Source: FEB-22 sp003105195 | GTDB lineage: Bacteria; Pseudomonadota; Alphaproteobacteria; Rhizobiales; Xanthobacteraceae | Direction: 5' to 3' | Length of the DNA stretch: 64,000 bases | Assembly (NCBI GenBank): GCA_027493405.1 | Contig: JAOSKV010000001.1 | Span: 1,126,479 to 1,190,478 of the forward strand | Shown: positions 54,825 through 63,744 of the stretch, piece by piece | Layout: every line of letters starts with the position of its first letter | How positions within the stretch are numbered: position 1 is the first letter of the stretch | Translations under genes and position numbers: made by a program | Notes under the pieces: generated by a model | The model's database searches: none | What the model saw: only the letters and a program-made list of their open reading frames with translations | Told to the model about the DNA's origin: nothing

Positions 54825-54863
54825 GTCCGAACCCGAGGCATTCTCGAGAGACAAGGGAAGATT

Positions 54864-55529
54864 ATGGCAAAGACACCATTTCGGCTGCGGATCTATCACG
54901 ACCACATTGTCGAGGGCGCGGATGCGACGCTGAGTGCCGAACGCCGGATCATATACTGCGTGTCCGGCGATGCCGAGCTTTCGAGCGGGTCGCGCACCGC
55001 AAAGCTCGGCGAGGACGAAGGCTTCTTCTCCGACCAGAAGGTGGTGGTGCGGGGCGGGCCGGAAGGCGCCCGCCTGTGGCGCTGGGAACTGGTCGCGCCG
55101 GACGCCGCCGCCGGCGAGATCGACCGGTCGGGCATCAAGAGCACGAATGCCGGCGACTACAGGATCGAGCTCGATACGTCGATCAAGCGGCTGATGCGGC
55201 TCGACCGCGTCAGCTTTCCGCTCGGCGGCGAGGCGCTGACGCACGTCCATGCCGCGCCCGGCGTGCGCTGCCAGTTGGCGGGCAGCTTGCTCATCGAGTC
55301 GCTTGGCAAGCGGCATCGCATGTGGCCGGGCGATTCGTGGGTCGAGCACGGCCCGGATCAGGTTTACGCCAAGGCGTCCGAGAGGCATCTTTCGACGTTC
55401 GTCCGCGTCATGATCATTCCGGAGGAATACCGCGGCAAGTCGACGATCACCTACGTGCGGCCCGAGGACCAGGACAAGCCGAAGTCGCAGACCTACAAGC
55501 GCTATCTGGAGGAGCCGATCAGCCTATAG
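54864..55529 (+). CDS. Uncharacterised cupin-like protein
   Basis: 221 aa, no signal peptide. Two beta-rich halves: one around IIYCVSGDAELSSGSRTAKLG, where a cupin motif would sit but lacks the His pair, and one around GGEALTHVHAAPGVRCQLAG with HVH and WPGDSWVEHGPDQVYAK, which can bind metal. I read it as a bicupin-type fold with one metal site. It sits between ridA and the transporter genes, 39 bp after ridA. I do not recognise a named family. Confidence 0.7.
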   Translation: MAKTPFRLRIYHDHIVEGADATLSAERRIIYCVSGDAELSSGSRTAKLGEDEGFFSDQKVVVRGGPEGARLWRWELVAPDAAAGEIDRSGIKSTNAGDYRIELDTSIKRLMRLDRVSFPLGGEALTHVHAAPGVRCQLAGSLLIESLGKRHRMWPGDSWVEHGPDQVYAKASERHLSTFVRVMIIPEEYRGKSTITYVRPEDQDKPKSQTYKRYLEEPISL

Positions 55530-55619
55530 GCGTCGAGGCCTCCGGGAAAAGGATAGATCATGTCCGCATGACCGGGCCCGCGCCACACGGAACGCCCCGG
55601 TCGGACAGGCGATGACCGA

Positions 55620-56492
55620 ATGAGCATACAGATCCTGATCTTCCAGCTGCTGAACGGACTGGTGTGGGGCCTGATCCTGGCGCTCATCACCATCGGCCTC
55701 ACGCTGATCTTCGGCATCCTGAGCGTCATCAATATCGCCCATGCGGCGCTCTACATGCTGGGCGCCGTGTTGGCTTGGGTCGTCATACAATACACCGGCA
55801 ACTTCTGGATCGCGCTGGTCGTGGCGCCGCTCCTGGTCGGCGTGGTCAGCGTCGCGATCGAACGGGTGGTGCTGCGGACGATCGTCGGCAACTTCGTCCT
55901 GAGCATCCTGGCGACGCTCGGCATGCTGTTCATTATCCAGGACGTGGTGCTGGCGACTTTCGGCGGCGGGCTGCAACGCATCGCAACGCCGATCCGCGGC
56001 GCGATGCCGGTGTTCGGGCTGCAGTATCCCTATTACCGGCTGTTCGTGGCCGGGGTCTCCATCGCGACGATGCTGGCGGTCTGGCTGTTCCTCAACCGCA
56101 CCAAGTACGGGCTGTGGATTCGTGCGGTCAAGCAGGATCCGCAGATCGCGACCGCGATGGGGATCCCGGTGTCGTTCGTCTACATGTCGACCGTCGCGCT
56201 CGGCGGCATTCTGGCGGGGCTGAGCGGCGTGCTGGCCGGCCCGATCGTCGCCATCGAGTACCAGATGGGTCTCAAGATCCTGGCCTATGCCTTCATCATC
56301 GTCGTCGTGGGCGGCTTCGGCAGCATCATGGGCTCGATCGTCGTCGCCATCCTGATCGGCTGCCTGGACGGCGTGTTTTCGGTCTTCTTCTCGGCGAGCG
56401 AAGCGCGGGTCGTGACCCTGGTCCTGGTGTCGCTGATCCTGCTGATCCGGCCCGAGGGAATCTTCCGCCCTCGGCAGGAAGCGGTGGTCTGA
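55620..56492 (+). CDS. livH: Branched-chain amino acid-type ABC transporter permease, LivH family (second system)
   Basis: 290-aa permease: LNGLVWGLILALITIGLTLIFGILSVINIAHAALYMLG, the coupling loop IRAVKQDPQIATAMGIP and the terminal LLIRPEGIFRPRQEAVV. About eight membrane segments. It opens the transporter part of this operon; livM starts directly after its stop codon. It is only distantly similar to the LivH at 7142-8008. Confidence 0.92.
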   Translation: MSIQILIFQLLNGLVWGLILALITIGLTLIFGILSVINIAHAALYMLGAVLAWVVIQYTGNFWIALVVAPLLVGVVSVAIERVVLRTIVGNFVLSILATLGMLFIIQDVVLATFGGGLQRIATPIRGAMPVFGLQYPYYRLFVAGVSIATMLAVWLFLNRTKYGLWIRAVKQDPQIATAMGIPVSFVYMSTVALGGILAGLSGVLAGPIVAIEYQMGLKILAYAFIIVVVGGFGSIMGSIVVAILIGCLDGVFSVFFSASEARVVTLVLVSLILLIRPEGIFRPRQEAVV

Positions 56493-57470
56493 GTGGTCGA
56501 CCGACGGCAAATCCTCTGGCTTGTCGCCGGCGCGGTACTGTTCGCGGCGCTGCCGGCGGTATTCGGCAATTACGGGCTGTACCTCGGCTCGGGTCTGTGC
56601 GTCTGGATCATCTTCGCGCTGGCCTATGACCTCGCGTACGGCCGCACCGGGCTGTTGAGCTTCGGCCACGCCATGTTCTTCGGCATCGGCGCCTATGCGC
56701 CGGCCCTGCTGGCCATGCATTTCGGCTGGGGCTTCTGGCCGGGGATCGCCGCCGCGATCGTTCTCTCCGGCGTGTTCGCGATCCTGATCGGCAATATCGC
56801 ACTGCGTGTGACCGGGCACGCGTTCGTCGTGATCACGGTGATCTTCAGCGCCATCCTGGAGCTGCTGGCTTTCTCGCAGAGGCGGATCACCAACGGCGAA
56901 GACGGCGTCAGCGTCGACATCACCAAGGTGCCGCTCGGCTTCACCGAGCTCGATCTGCACGATCCCTACGTCAAGTACTGGCTGCTGATCGCATTCCTGC
57001 TGCTGACGTTCCTGCTGCTCAACTGGATCAACAATTCGACGCTCGGCCTCGCCTTCCGCGCCGTCCGTGAAAACGCCAAGCGGGCGATGCTGCTCGGCTA
57101 TCCCGTGCACCGTTACAAGCTCGCCGCCTTCAGCATTTCCGGCGCGCTGAGCGGGCTGGCCGGGGCCCTGTTCGGGCTGCTCAATTTCCACGTCTCGGCC
57201 GAGACTTTCCAGATCACCGTCTCCATCAATCCGCTGACATCGGTGCTGGTCGGCGGCGCGGGGACCATGCTGGGCCCCGTGATCGGTACGACCTTCATCT
57301 TCCTGCTGTCGGATTATCTCAGGAGCCTCGTGGTCTATGCCGACTTCGCCATCGGCGTCATTCTGGTACTTACCGTATTGTTCTCGCCGAGCGGGCTGGT
57401 CGGCCTGATCGAGCAGTACAAGGCGCGCCGGCGCGCACGGTCGCGCGATGCCGGAGAGACCCCACCATGA
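56493..57470 (+). CDS. livM: Branched-chain amino acid-type ABC transporter permease, LivM family (second system)
   Basis: 325-aa permease with a GTG start immediately after the livH stop. RTGLLSFGHAMFFGIGAYAPALLA is a LivM hallmark, and LAFRAVRENAKRAMLLGYPVHRYKLAAF is the coupling loop. The C-terminus is basic (RRRARSRDAG). It overlaps livG by 4 bases (ATGA). Confidence 0.92.
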   Translation: MVDRRQILWLVAGAVLFAALPAVFGNYGLYLGSGLCVWIIFALAYDLAYGRTGLLSFGHAMFFGIGAYAPALLAMHFGWGFWPGIAAAIVLSGVFAILIGNIALRVTGHAFVVITVIFSAILELLAFSQRRITNGEDGVSVDITKVPLGFTELDLHDPYVKYWLLIAFLLLTFLLLNWINNSTLGLAFRAVRENAKRAMLLGYPVHRYKLAAFSISGALSGLAGALFGLLNFHVSAETFQITVSINPLTSVLVGGAGTMLGPVIGTTFIFLLSDYLRSLVVYADFAIGVILVLTVLFSPSGLVGLIEQYKARRRARSRDAGETPP

Positions 57471-58246
57471 GCGCGCCGTCCGGCAGCATCGTCCTGGAAG
57501 CCAGAGGCATCGCCAAGCAGTTCGGCGGGCTGAAGGCGCTCGACAATGTCGATCTCAAGGTGATTCAGGGCGAGTGTCTCGCCATCATCGGGCCGAACGG
57601 TGCCGGCAAGACGACATTCTTCAACATCCTCACGGGACTGCTGCGGGAAAGCGCCGGCCGCATCCTGTTCGAGGGCGTCGACATCACCGATTATGCGCCG
57701 CACAGGAGAGCGGCGATCGGCATCTCCCGGACGATGCAGATCACCAGCATCTTTCCGCAGCTCTCCGTCTTCGACAACGTCCTGATCGGCGTTCAGGGAC
57801 CGCACGCGCCCTGGAAGGCGCTGCGCCTGAAAGCGCTGCCGGTCGACGAGATGCGCCGTCGGGCCGCGGAAATTGTCGAGCTCGTCGGCTTGGGCGACAA
57901 CGCCGACGTGATCTGCGCCAACCTGTCGCACGGCGATCAGCGGCTTGTCGAAATCGCCCTGGCCCTGAGCGTCGAGGCCAAGATGCTGCTTCTGGACGAG
58001 CCGACCGCGGGGCTGAGCATCACCGAAACCCGCTACATCACCAGCCGCCTGCGCGACATCTGGCAGCGCAAGAAGCTGACGATCGTCATCGTCGAGCACG
58101 ACATGGAAGTCGCGCTCGGCCTCGCCACCCGCGTCGCGGTGTTCCATCAGGGCGCCTGCCTGGCGATCGGCGAGCCGAAAGCCATCATGGCCGACGAGGT
58201 CGTCAACCGCGTCTATCTCAAGGGGCATACCCGTGCTGACACTTGA
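57467..58246 (+). CDS. livG: Branched-chain amino acid-type ABC transporter ATPase, LivG family (second system)
   Basis: 259-aa ABC ATPase: Walker A GPNGAGKTT, the LivG-like SRTMQITSIFPQLSVFDNV, a divergent signature NLSHGDQRLVEIALAL and Walker B MLLLDEPTAGLS. The H-loop is VEHDMEVAL. It overlaps livF by 14 bases. Confidence 0.93.
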   Translation: MSAPSGSIVLEARGIAKQFGGLKALDNVDLKVIQGECLAIIGPNGAGKTTFFNILTGLLRESAGRILFEGVDITDYAPHRRAAIGISRTMQITSIFPQLSVFDNVLIGVQGPHAPWKALRLKALPVDEMRRRAAEIVELVGLGDNADVICANLSHGDQRLVEIALALSVEAKMLLLDEPTAGLSITETRYITSRLRDIWQRKKLTIVIVEHDMEVALGLATRVAVFHQGACLAIGEPKAIMADEVVNRVYLKGHTRADT

Positions 58247-58934
58247 GAAGGTCAACGCCGGGTACGGTCACAGCCACGTGCTGCACGACGTCGATCTCGA
58301 ATTCGGCGACAACCAGATCGTCGCGCTGATGGGGCGCAACGGCGTCGGCAAGACGACAACTTTCAATGCCATCATGGGCTTGGTGCCGGTCACCAGCGGA
58401 CGCATCCTGTTCGACGGCCACGACCTCACCCGACTGCCGGCCCGCTCGGCCGCGCTGCTGGGCATCGGTTTCGTGCCGCAGGGCCGCAGGATCTTTCCCG
58501 AATTCACGGTGATGGAGAACCTGCGGGTCGGCACCAGGAGCGGGCGGGTGCCCTCCGACGCGCTCGACTGGATATTCGCCCTGTTCCCGAGACTGAAGGA
58601 GCGCGTGTCGCAGGCCGGCGGCAGCCTCAGCGGCGGCGAGCAGCAGATGCTCGCCGTGGGCCGGGCGCTCGCCATGCAACCGCGTCTCATCCTCATGGAC
58701 GAGCCGATGGAAGGCTTGAGCCCGGGCATGGCGGAAGTGGTCCGCCAGGCGATCGTCGAGGCCCGCAACAGGGGCGTGCGTATCCTCATTATCGAGCAGG
58801 ACATCGACGAGGCGCTGGCGCTGGCGCAGGACATCCACATCATGGAGAAGGGGAGCATCCAGGTTCACTGCCGGCCGCAGGCGCTGCAGCAGGACCCCAC
58901 CATTCTCGAACGGCACCTGGGCATACGGCTGTAG
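58233..58934 (+). CDS. livF: Branched-chain amino acid-type ABC transporter ATPase, LivF family (second system)
   Basis: 233-aa ABC ATPase starting with GTG: Walker A GRNGVGKTT, Q-loop GFVPQGRRIFPEFTV, signature LSGGEQQMLAVGRAL and Walker B LILMDEPMEGLSP. It pairs with LivG. The binding protein gene follows after 57 bp, the reverse of the order in the first system. Confidence 0.93.
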   Translation: MLTLEKVNAGYGHSHVLHDVDLEFGDNQIVALMGRNGVGKTTTFNAIMGLVPVTSGRILFDGHDLTRLPARSAALLGIGFVPQGRRIFPEFTVMENLRVGTRSGRVPSDALDWIFALFPRLKERVSQAGGSLSGGEQQMLAVGRALAMQPRLILMDEPMEGLSPGMAEVVRQAIVEARNRGVRILIIEQDIDEALALAQDIHIMEKGSIQVHCRPQALQQDPTILERHLGIRL

Positions 58935-58991
58935 GCCATTTGACCCTGGTGAGCTTCTTCTGAACAAGAACCAACCCAAGGAGTAGAGACC

Positions 58992-60254
58992 ATGATGGCG
59001 AAAAAACTGGGCGCCGGCCTGTCCCGGCGCCAATTCGTGGCCGCGGGCGGTGCAACGGCGGCGGTCGCCACCATCGGCGCGCCGGCAATCCTCAAGGCCG
59101 CCGACAAGCCGATCGTGATCGGCCATCAACTCGACCAGACCGGCGTGCTCGCCTCTTACGCGCCATGGTACGACCGGGCAGCCAAGGGCGCGATCGACCG
59201 CATCAACAAGGCCGGCGGCATCGGTGGCCGTCAGGTCAATTACGCGGTCGAGAACACCGCTTCCAAGGTCGAGATCGGCCTGCCGGCGATCGAGAAGCTG
59301 GTGAAGCGCGAGGGGGCGGACTTCATTCTCGGCTCTCTGCATTCCGGGATCGCGCTCGGCAGCACGAAGGTGTGCAAGAACCTGAACACGCTCTACTTCG
59401 TCGCCGCGCATGCGGAAGAAGTGACCGGAAGCGGCGGCAACCGCTATGTGTTCCGCGTCAGCTCGCAGTCGGAAACCGAAGGCGAGGCTACGGCGACCAA
59501 GGACCTGATTACCGAATTCGGCACCAAATGGTCGATCTTCTATGCCGACTACGCCTGGGGCCAGTCCCATGCGCGCGTCTGGCGTGATCGCCTGAAGCGC
59601 AACGGCGCCGAGATTCTGAGCGAGGTCGGCATGCCTTTGGGCGCGAGCGACCTGGTGCCCTACCTGTCCAAGATCCACCGCGGCACGCAGGCCTGCGTCG
59701 TTGCGTTGTTCGCTTCCGATGCAGTGGGCTTCATCCAGCAGCGCGAAGCGCTCGGCTTCAACTTCAAGCTGATGGGGATGCAGGGCCTGACAGCGGCGAT
59801 CTCGCCGGACGTGCTGAAGGGAGCCGCCGGCTTCTACGTGCCGGAAAGCCTGCCGCGGCGCCTCAAGGACAAGAATACGTCCCACAACAAGCTGCTGCGC
59901 GACACGGTGGGCGTGGACGAGAACGGCAAGGAGATCGGCGGAAACCAGTGGCTTGCCGAGTCGTATTACTGGGTGACCTGGACCCACGTGAACCTGATCA
60001 AGAAGGGGATCGAGGCGTCCGGCTGGAAGAGCAAGGACGACAACCTGAAGATGATCGAGGCGATGGAAGGCATGAAGCTCGAGGAAAGCGACGACTTCCC
60101 GCAGGGCTCGACGACCATCCGCCCCCAGGATCACCAGGCGTTCGTGGACCTCTACCTGACGCAGATCCAGGACGACGGCTTCGCCAAGGTGCTCCGCAAG
60201 CTGGAGCCGAAGCAGTATCCGCCGTCGGTCGACTTCCGCAAAGAGTCGATCTGA
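58992..60254 (+). CDS. ABC transporter substrate-binding protein, LivK-like, with Tat signal
   Basis: 420-aa periplasmic binding protein. The N-terminus GLSRRQFVAAGGATAAVATIG is a twin-arginine (Tat) signal, so it is exported folded, which is common for this urea/amide-like subgroup. Mature start IVIGHQLDQTGVLASYAPWYDRAAKGAIDRIN is type I binding-protein-like. AAGGAG lies 8 bases before the first of two ATGs. Last gene of the operon. Its closest relatives by eye are the UrtA/FmdD-type binders, but the ligand is unknown. Confidence 0.9.
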   Translation: MMAKKLGAGLSRRQFVAAGGATAAVATIGAPAILKAADKPIVIGHQLDQTGVLASYAPWYDRAAKGAIDRINKAGGIGGRQVNYAVENTASKVEIGLPAIEKLVKREGADFILGSLHSGIALGSTKVCKNLNTLYFVAAHAEEVTGSGGNRYVFRVSSQSETEGEATATKDLITEFGTKWSIFYADYAWGQSHARVWRDRLKRNGAEILSEVGMPLGASDLVPYLSKIHRGTQACVVALFASDAVGFIQQREALGFNFKLMGMQGLTAAISPDVLKGAAGFYVPESLPRRLKDKNTSHNKLLRDTVGVDENGKEIGGNQWLAESYYWVTWTHVNLIKKGIEASGWKSKDDNLKMIEAMEGMKLEESDDFPQGSTTIRPQDHQAFVDLYLTQIQDDGFAKVLRKLEPKQYPPSVDFRKESI

Positions 60255-60265
60255 CGATCGTTGCT

Positions 60266-60291
60266 GCCGGAGGCGCGACCGCGCCTCCGGC
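60266..60291. terminator. Strong palindrome between convergent livK-like and metE-like genes
   Basis: A 26-bp inverted repeat (GCCGGAGGCGCG, two-base centre, and its complement) begins 12 bases after the stop at 60254. There is no run of T on either side, so termination in both directions is likely but not certain. Confidence 0.45.
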
Positions 60292-60335
60292 ATGCCTCCG
60301 GCGGTCGGGCCAACGCCGAGGTTTTCCCTCGGGTC

Positions 60336-61517
60336 CTACTTCGCCAGCGAAACCAGCGAATAGCGCGGATCGGCGGCGAGGCATTCCGCCACCGGCAGCC
60401 CGAGCTCGCGGCGCACGATATTGGTGCCCTGCACCAGGGCGACGATCTTGTAGAAGGCGTGTCGCCGGCCCATGCCCTCGCGGCCCATGCCGCAGTCGGA
60501 GCTGATCACCAGCCGCTCCACCGGAATGTGCTTGAGCGCCCGGCGGATATGGTCGGCGATGTCCTCCGGACGCTCGACCTGAAGCGAGTGATGATCGATG
60601 ACGCCGATGGCGATCTTCTTGTCGACGATCGCCTTTCCGAACGCCTCGAGATCGATGCCACCGGCGCTGCACGATTCGAAGGTGATCACGTCGGCGTCGA
60701 CCCTGTTGAGCATGTCGAGGGTCGACTTGTAGCTCTGCACCTCGGCGAACATGCGCTGCTGGTACGGATTGCCCCAGCAGGTGTGGCACCACACCTCGGT
60801 CTTGTCGCGCAGGCCTTTCACCGTGCGATTGAACACCTCGACGCTGAAGGCGGGCGTGACCACCGGATCGACGATGTTTCTTGCAACCAGCAGATGGATC
60901 TGCGGCTCCTCGAACTGGATGACCGGGCAGCCGGCATCGGCCAGTTCGTGAAGCTCCTCGTTCAACGCGTCGCTGATGGCGAACGTGCGTTCGCGAATGT
61001 CGCGGTAGTGACGATCGATCACGTCGCGCGCCACCAGCTCGGGTCCGATGGTGCCGAACTTGACCGGCTTGCGCGTCAACCGTTGCGCGGCTTTCCACAT
61101 CGCGGCGTACTGCAGGTCGCCGCGGGTGACCGGGCCGACGATGCCCGGCATCACGCGCGCTTCCAGATAGTCGTGCAGGATTTGACCGGGCGGGAAGGCC
61201 GGCCCCCCCTTGGCGGGGGTCGGCTGCGGCCGGTGCCGGTCGAAGCCGCCCATGTGGCGCGGCACGTAATTGGTCCAGCTCTGGCCGCCGACGTCGGAAT
61301 CGAAGTGCGCATCGCCGTCGGTGACGATGTCGAGGCCCGCGATCTCCTGCTCGTGCAGATAGACCGAGACGGTGTCCGTGTATTGCTCGCGGAACCGGTT
61401 GTTGACCATCGCGTCGAGGAAGCTCTGCGTGCCGAGCTTTTCCGTGAACCAGCTCGGGCGCGGCAGCGAGCCGGTGATGGTTGTCGGAAGCATGAGGTTC
61501 TTCGTGGCTCGCAGCAT
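60336..61517 (-). CDS. Cobalamin-independent methionine synthase C-terminal domain-like protein (MetE-like)
   Basis: 393-aa protein of the MetE catalytic-domain (UROD/MetE-like) family, lacking the N-terminal MetE half. The start GSLPRPSWF, the zinc ligands in WCHTCWGN (His-x-Cys) and ISSDCGMG (Cys), and FESCSAGG are present. Stand-alone members transfer alkyl groups to thiols, for example epoxyalkane:CoM transferases and methylcobalamin:methionine enzymes. AGGAA precedes the ATG at 61517. It converges on the Liv operon. It may process a methylated substrate of that pathway; the substrate is not known. Confidence 0.88.
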   Translation of the reverse strand: MLRATKNLMLPTTITGSLPRPSWFTEKLGTQSFLDAMVNNRFREQYTDTVSVYLHEQEIAGLDIVTDGDAHFDSDVGGQSWTNYVPRHMGGFDRHRPQPTPAKGGPAFPPGQILHDYLEARVMPGIVGPVTRGDLQYAAMWKAAQRLTRKPVKFGTIGPELVARDVIDRHYRDIRERTFAISDALNEELHELADAGCPVIQFEEPQIHLLVARNIVDPVVTPAFSVEVFNRTVKGLRDKTEVWCHTCWGNPYQQRMFAEVQSYKSTLDMLNRVDADVITFESCSAGGIDLEAFGKAIVDKKIAIGVIDHHSLQVERPEDIADHIRRALKHIPVERLVISSDCGMGREGMGRRHAFYKIVALVQGTNIVRRELGLPVAECLAADPRYSLVSLAK

Positions 61518-61915
61518 ATCGAACTGTTCCTCGATGTGGGGGTTGCGCAAGGGGGTAGCGGCGGCGCGTCAGTGTCTCAATAGCATTGGGTTGCGCGCGG
61601 GAGCATCGCTCAATTCGACATGCGAGGCCTGCGCGGCATCGACTCCATACGCATCCACCCCTGGCGCCGTGCGCCAAGGAGAAGCGTGACGACGAACGCA
61701 GCCTTATGATGGAGCCCATCGCGCGCGAGAGCGTACCTGCTGAGTCCTGCAGCGACGGATCCAGGCTGCCCTTGGGCTCCGTAGCGATCGCGCGACAGCC
61801 AGAGGCTGAAATGACGTCAGCGCTTCGACGTTCGGACCGTGCAGACGTGGAACAGCTGACCAGCCAAGACGTCCGCCATTGGTTCGTCCGGGCCGGACCA
61901 CAGCACCCGCGCGAC
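61518..61915. other. Intergenic region between the MetE-like gene and mltA
   Basis: About 400 bases upstream of the MetE-like gene and downstream of mltA. It should contain the promoter of the MetE-like gene; I see no gene. A stretch near 61807-61840 (CTGAAATGACGTCAGCGCTTC-like) weakly resembles one at 51857-51890 in the debris after tRNA-Thr. Confidence 0.4.
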
Positions 61916-63381
61916 TCACTCCGTCCGAACGGGCGCCTTTGATCGCGCTCCCCGGCGTCCGAGCTTCCGCTCTGCCTTGGCGCCCGATTGCGCCGCGGCC
62001 GGCCCGGCCTCGCTCGTTGCGCGGGCCTCGCGTTTCGCCGGCTTCTTGGCCTTACGCCGGCTTCCGCGACGACCGGCGGCCGCTCGCGCGGAAGCGGCAT
62101 CCGCGCGCCCGCCACGACCGGATCGATCTCGCGCGGGACCAGCATCGCGAAGCTGCCGGCCTGCCGCAGGCGTCCGGCGATCTGCCCCGCCTCCTCGCCC
62201 GCGCCCCAATAGACGTCCGCGCGCGCGGGCCCGACGATCGCCGAGCCGGTGTCCTGCGCGATCACCAGGCGGTCGAGGGTGTCGGTGCCGGCTGCCGGCG
62301 CGTCCGACCGGATGAAGAACGGCGTCCCGTAGACGTGCAGCGCGTCGTCGACCGCGATCGAGCGCCCCGGGGTGAGCGGCACGCCCTGGGCGCCGACGGC
62401 TTCGCGCTCATCGGACAGGCCGGCGATCCGGAAGAACGTGAACGACCGGTTCTCCCGGCGCACCTCCTCGAGACGATCCGGATTGTCGCGCAGCCATTCG
62501 CGGATCCGGCGGGCCGAGATCTCGGCACGCGGGACGAGGTTGCGCTCGGCCAGGATCCGGCTCAGCGGCACGAAGGGATGGCCGTTGTGCGCATCGTAGG
62601 CGAGGCGCAGCACGACCCCGTCCTCCAGGCGCACGCGTGCCGATCCCTGCAGCTGGATCGCCAGCGCCTCGCCATGGTCCTTGATCCAGCAGATCTCGAG
62701 GCGACGGCCGTCGAGCGCGCCGTCGAGGATCTCGCCGCGGTCGTAGTAGCGCACGAGCTCGCCGTTGGGCATTTTCCGCTGCGATGCCCCGCGATTGGGA
62801 AAGCCGGGACCCTTTCTGTCGGGTGGCGGCACCAGGTCGTGCGGACGCCGGTAGATCGGCACCCGGAAGATGCCGGTCGGAACCCGCGATCCCTCCACGA
62901 CCGGCTCGTAGTAGCCGGTCAAGAGCCCCGTGCTCTCGCCGAGCCTCGCGACGCGCAGCGGACGGAAGTGGCGCTCGAAGAACCGCCGCGCCGGCTCCCG
63001 CGCGAGCGGGCCGGCGGCAAGCGCCCGGCGGCACGCCTGATTCAAGGCAAAGCGCATCGGCCGCGTCTCGCCCGCCGGCGGCGCGGTGCGGACGAGCGGC
63101 CTGCAGCTTGCGCGGAACGCGGCGAAGGCGGCCGCGTGATCGTCCCCCGCCCATCCCTCGAGCGCGTCCCACGCGATCGGCTCGAGCTGCGCCTCGTCGA
63201 GGCGCAGCGGCTCCTCGGCGAGGCCGGCGGCCTTGTCGGGCGCGAGGGACCGGGCCACGGCCTGCTCGGCCGGGCCCGCCAGCACGAGCAGCGGCAGAAG
63301 CGCGAGCACGGCCGCGCCGCGCAGGCCGCGCCCGGATGGCGGCCGCCCGACGGCGGCTGCGCGGCAAAGCAGGGCTGGCAT
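61916..63381 (-). CDS. mltA: Membrane-bound lytic murein transglycosylase A-like protein, frameshifted near the C-terminus
   Basis: Signal region GLRGAAVLALLPLLVLAG, then the MltA barrel: ESTGLLTGYYEPVVEGS, IYRRPHDLV, LVRYYDRGEILDG, CWIKDHGEALAIQLQGSARV, and the 3D domain with LDRLVIAQDTGSAIVGPARADVYWGAGEEAG, whose Asp is catalytic. It cleaves glycan strands to 1,6-anhydro products. After MPLPRERPP the frame changes: a basic tail GSRRKAKKPAKREARA to a stop at 61916 is in another frame. Without the shift the frame would stay open far past the adjacent gene, so an indel near 62050-62080 is likely. Confidence 0.85.
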
Positions 63382-63514
63382 CGATCGTGAGACCCTTTCC
63401 CGAACGATGGCATCGCCCCCCGTGACGAGAGTATGGCCGGGATTGCCAATGCGCGGCGGACCGCTACGGTTCCGGCCTGGGGCCGTGCCCGGAGCCGCGC
63501 CGGCCTGCGCGGCC

Positions 63515-63744
63515 CTACGACGGCGCCGCCCTCCGCCTTCGCTGCTCCGCCTCGTCCCAGGCGGTGAGCGGCTGGTAGTCGGCGACGAAGCCGAGCCCCT
63601 TGGTGGCGTCAGGGAGGAGACCGCGTATTGCGAGGTCACGACGTCGACCACCGCCGGCGCGTTGGCGAGCGCGCGGGCGAGCGCGTCCTTCATCTCCCCG
63701 GGCTTCTCGACCCGCTCCCCGTGGGCCCCGAACGTGCGCGCCAC
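63515..63744 (-). pseudogene. C-terminal fragment of a thiamine-diphosphate enzyme, frameshifted
   Basis: Read on the minus strand it gives VARTFGAHGERVEKPGEMKD, LARALANAPAVVDVVTSQYAV and then, after a one-base shift, PDATKGLGFVADYQPLTAWD. This is the end of acetolactate-synthase-like TPP enzymes (the residues after the third TPP domain). The N-terminal 450 residues or so are missing, because at about 63731-63744 the sequence turns into a gene on the opposite strand. Truncation is by a rearrangement or misassembly. Confidence 0.65.

Noticed and set aside
61807..61840. Possible repeat shared with 51857-51890
   Set aside because: The similarity (CTGAA, then GCGCTTCGACG with gaps) is short and imperfect and may be chance.
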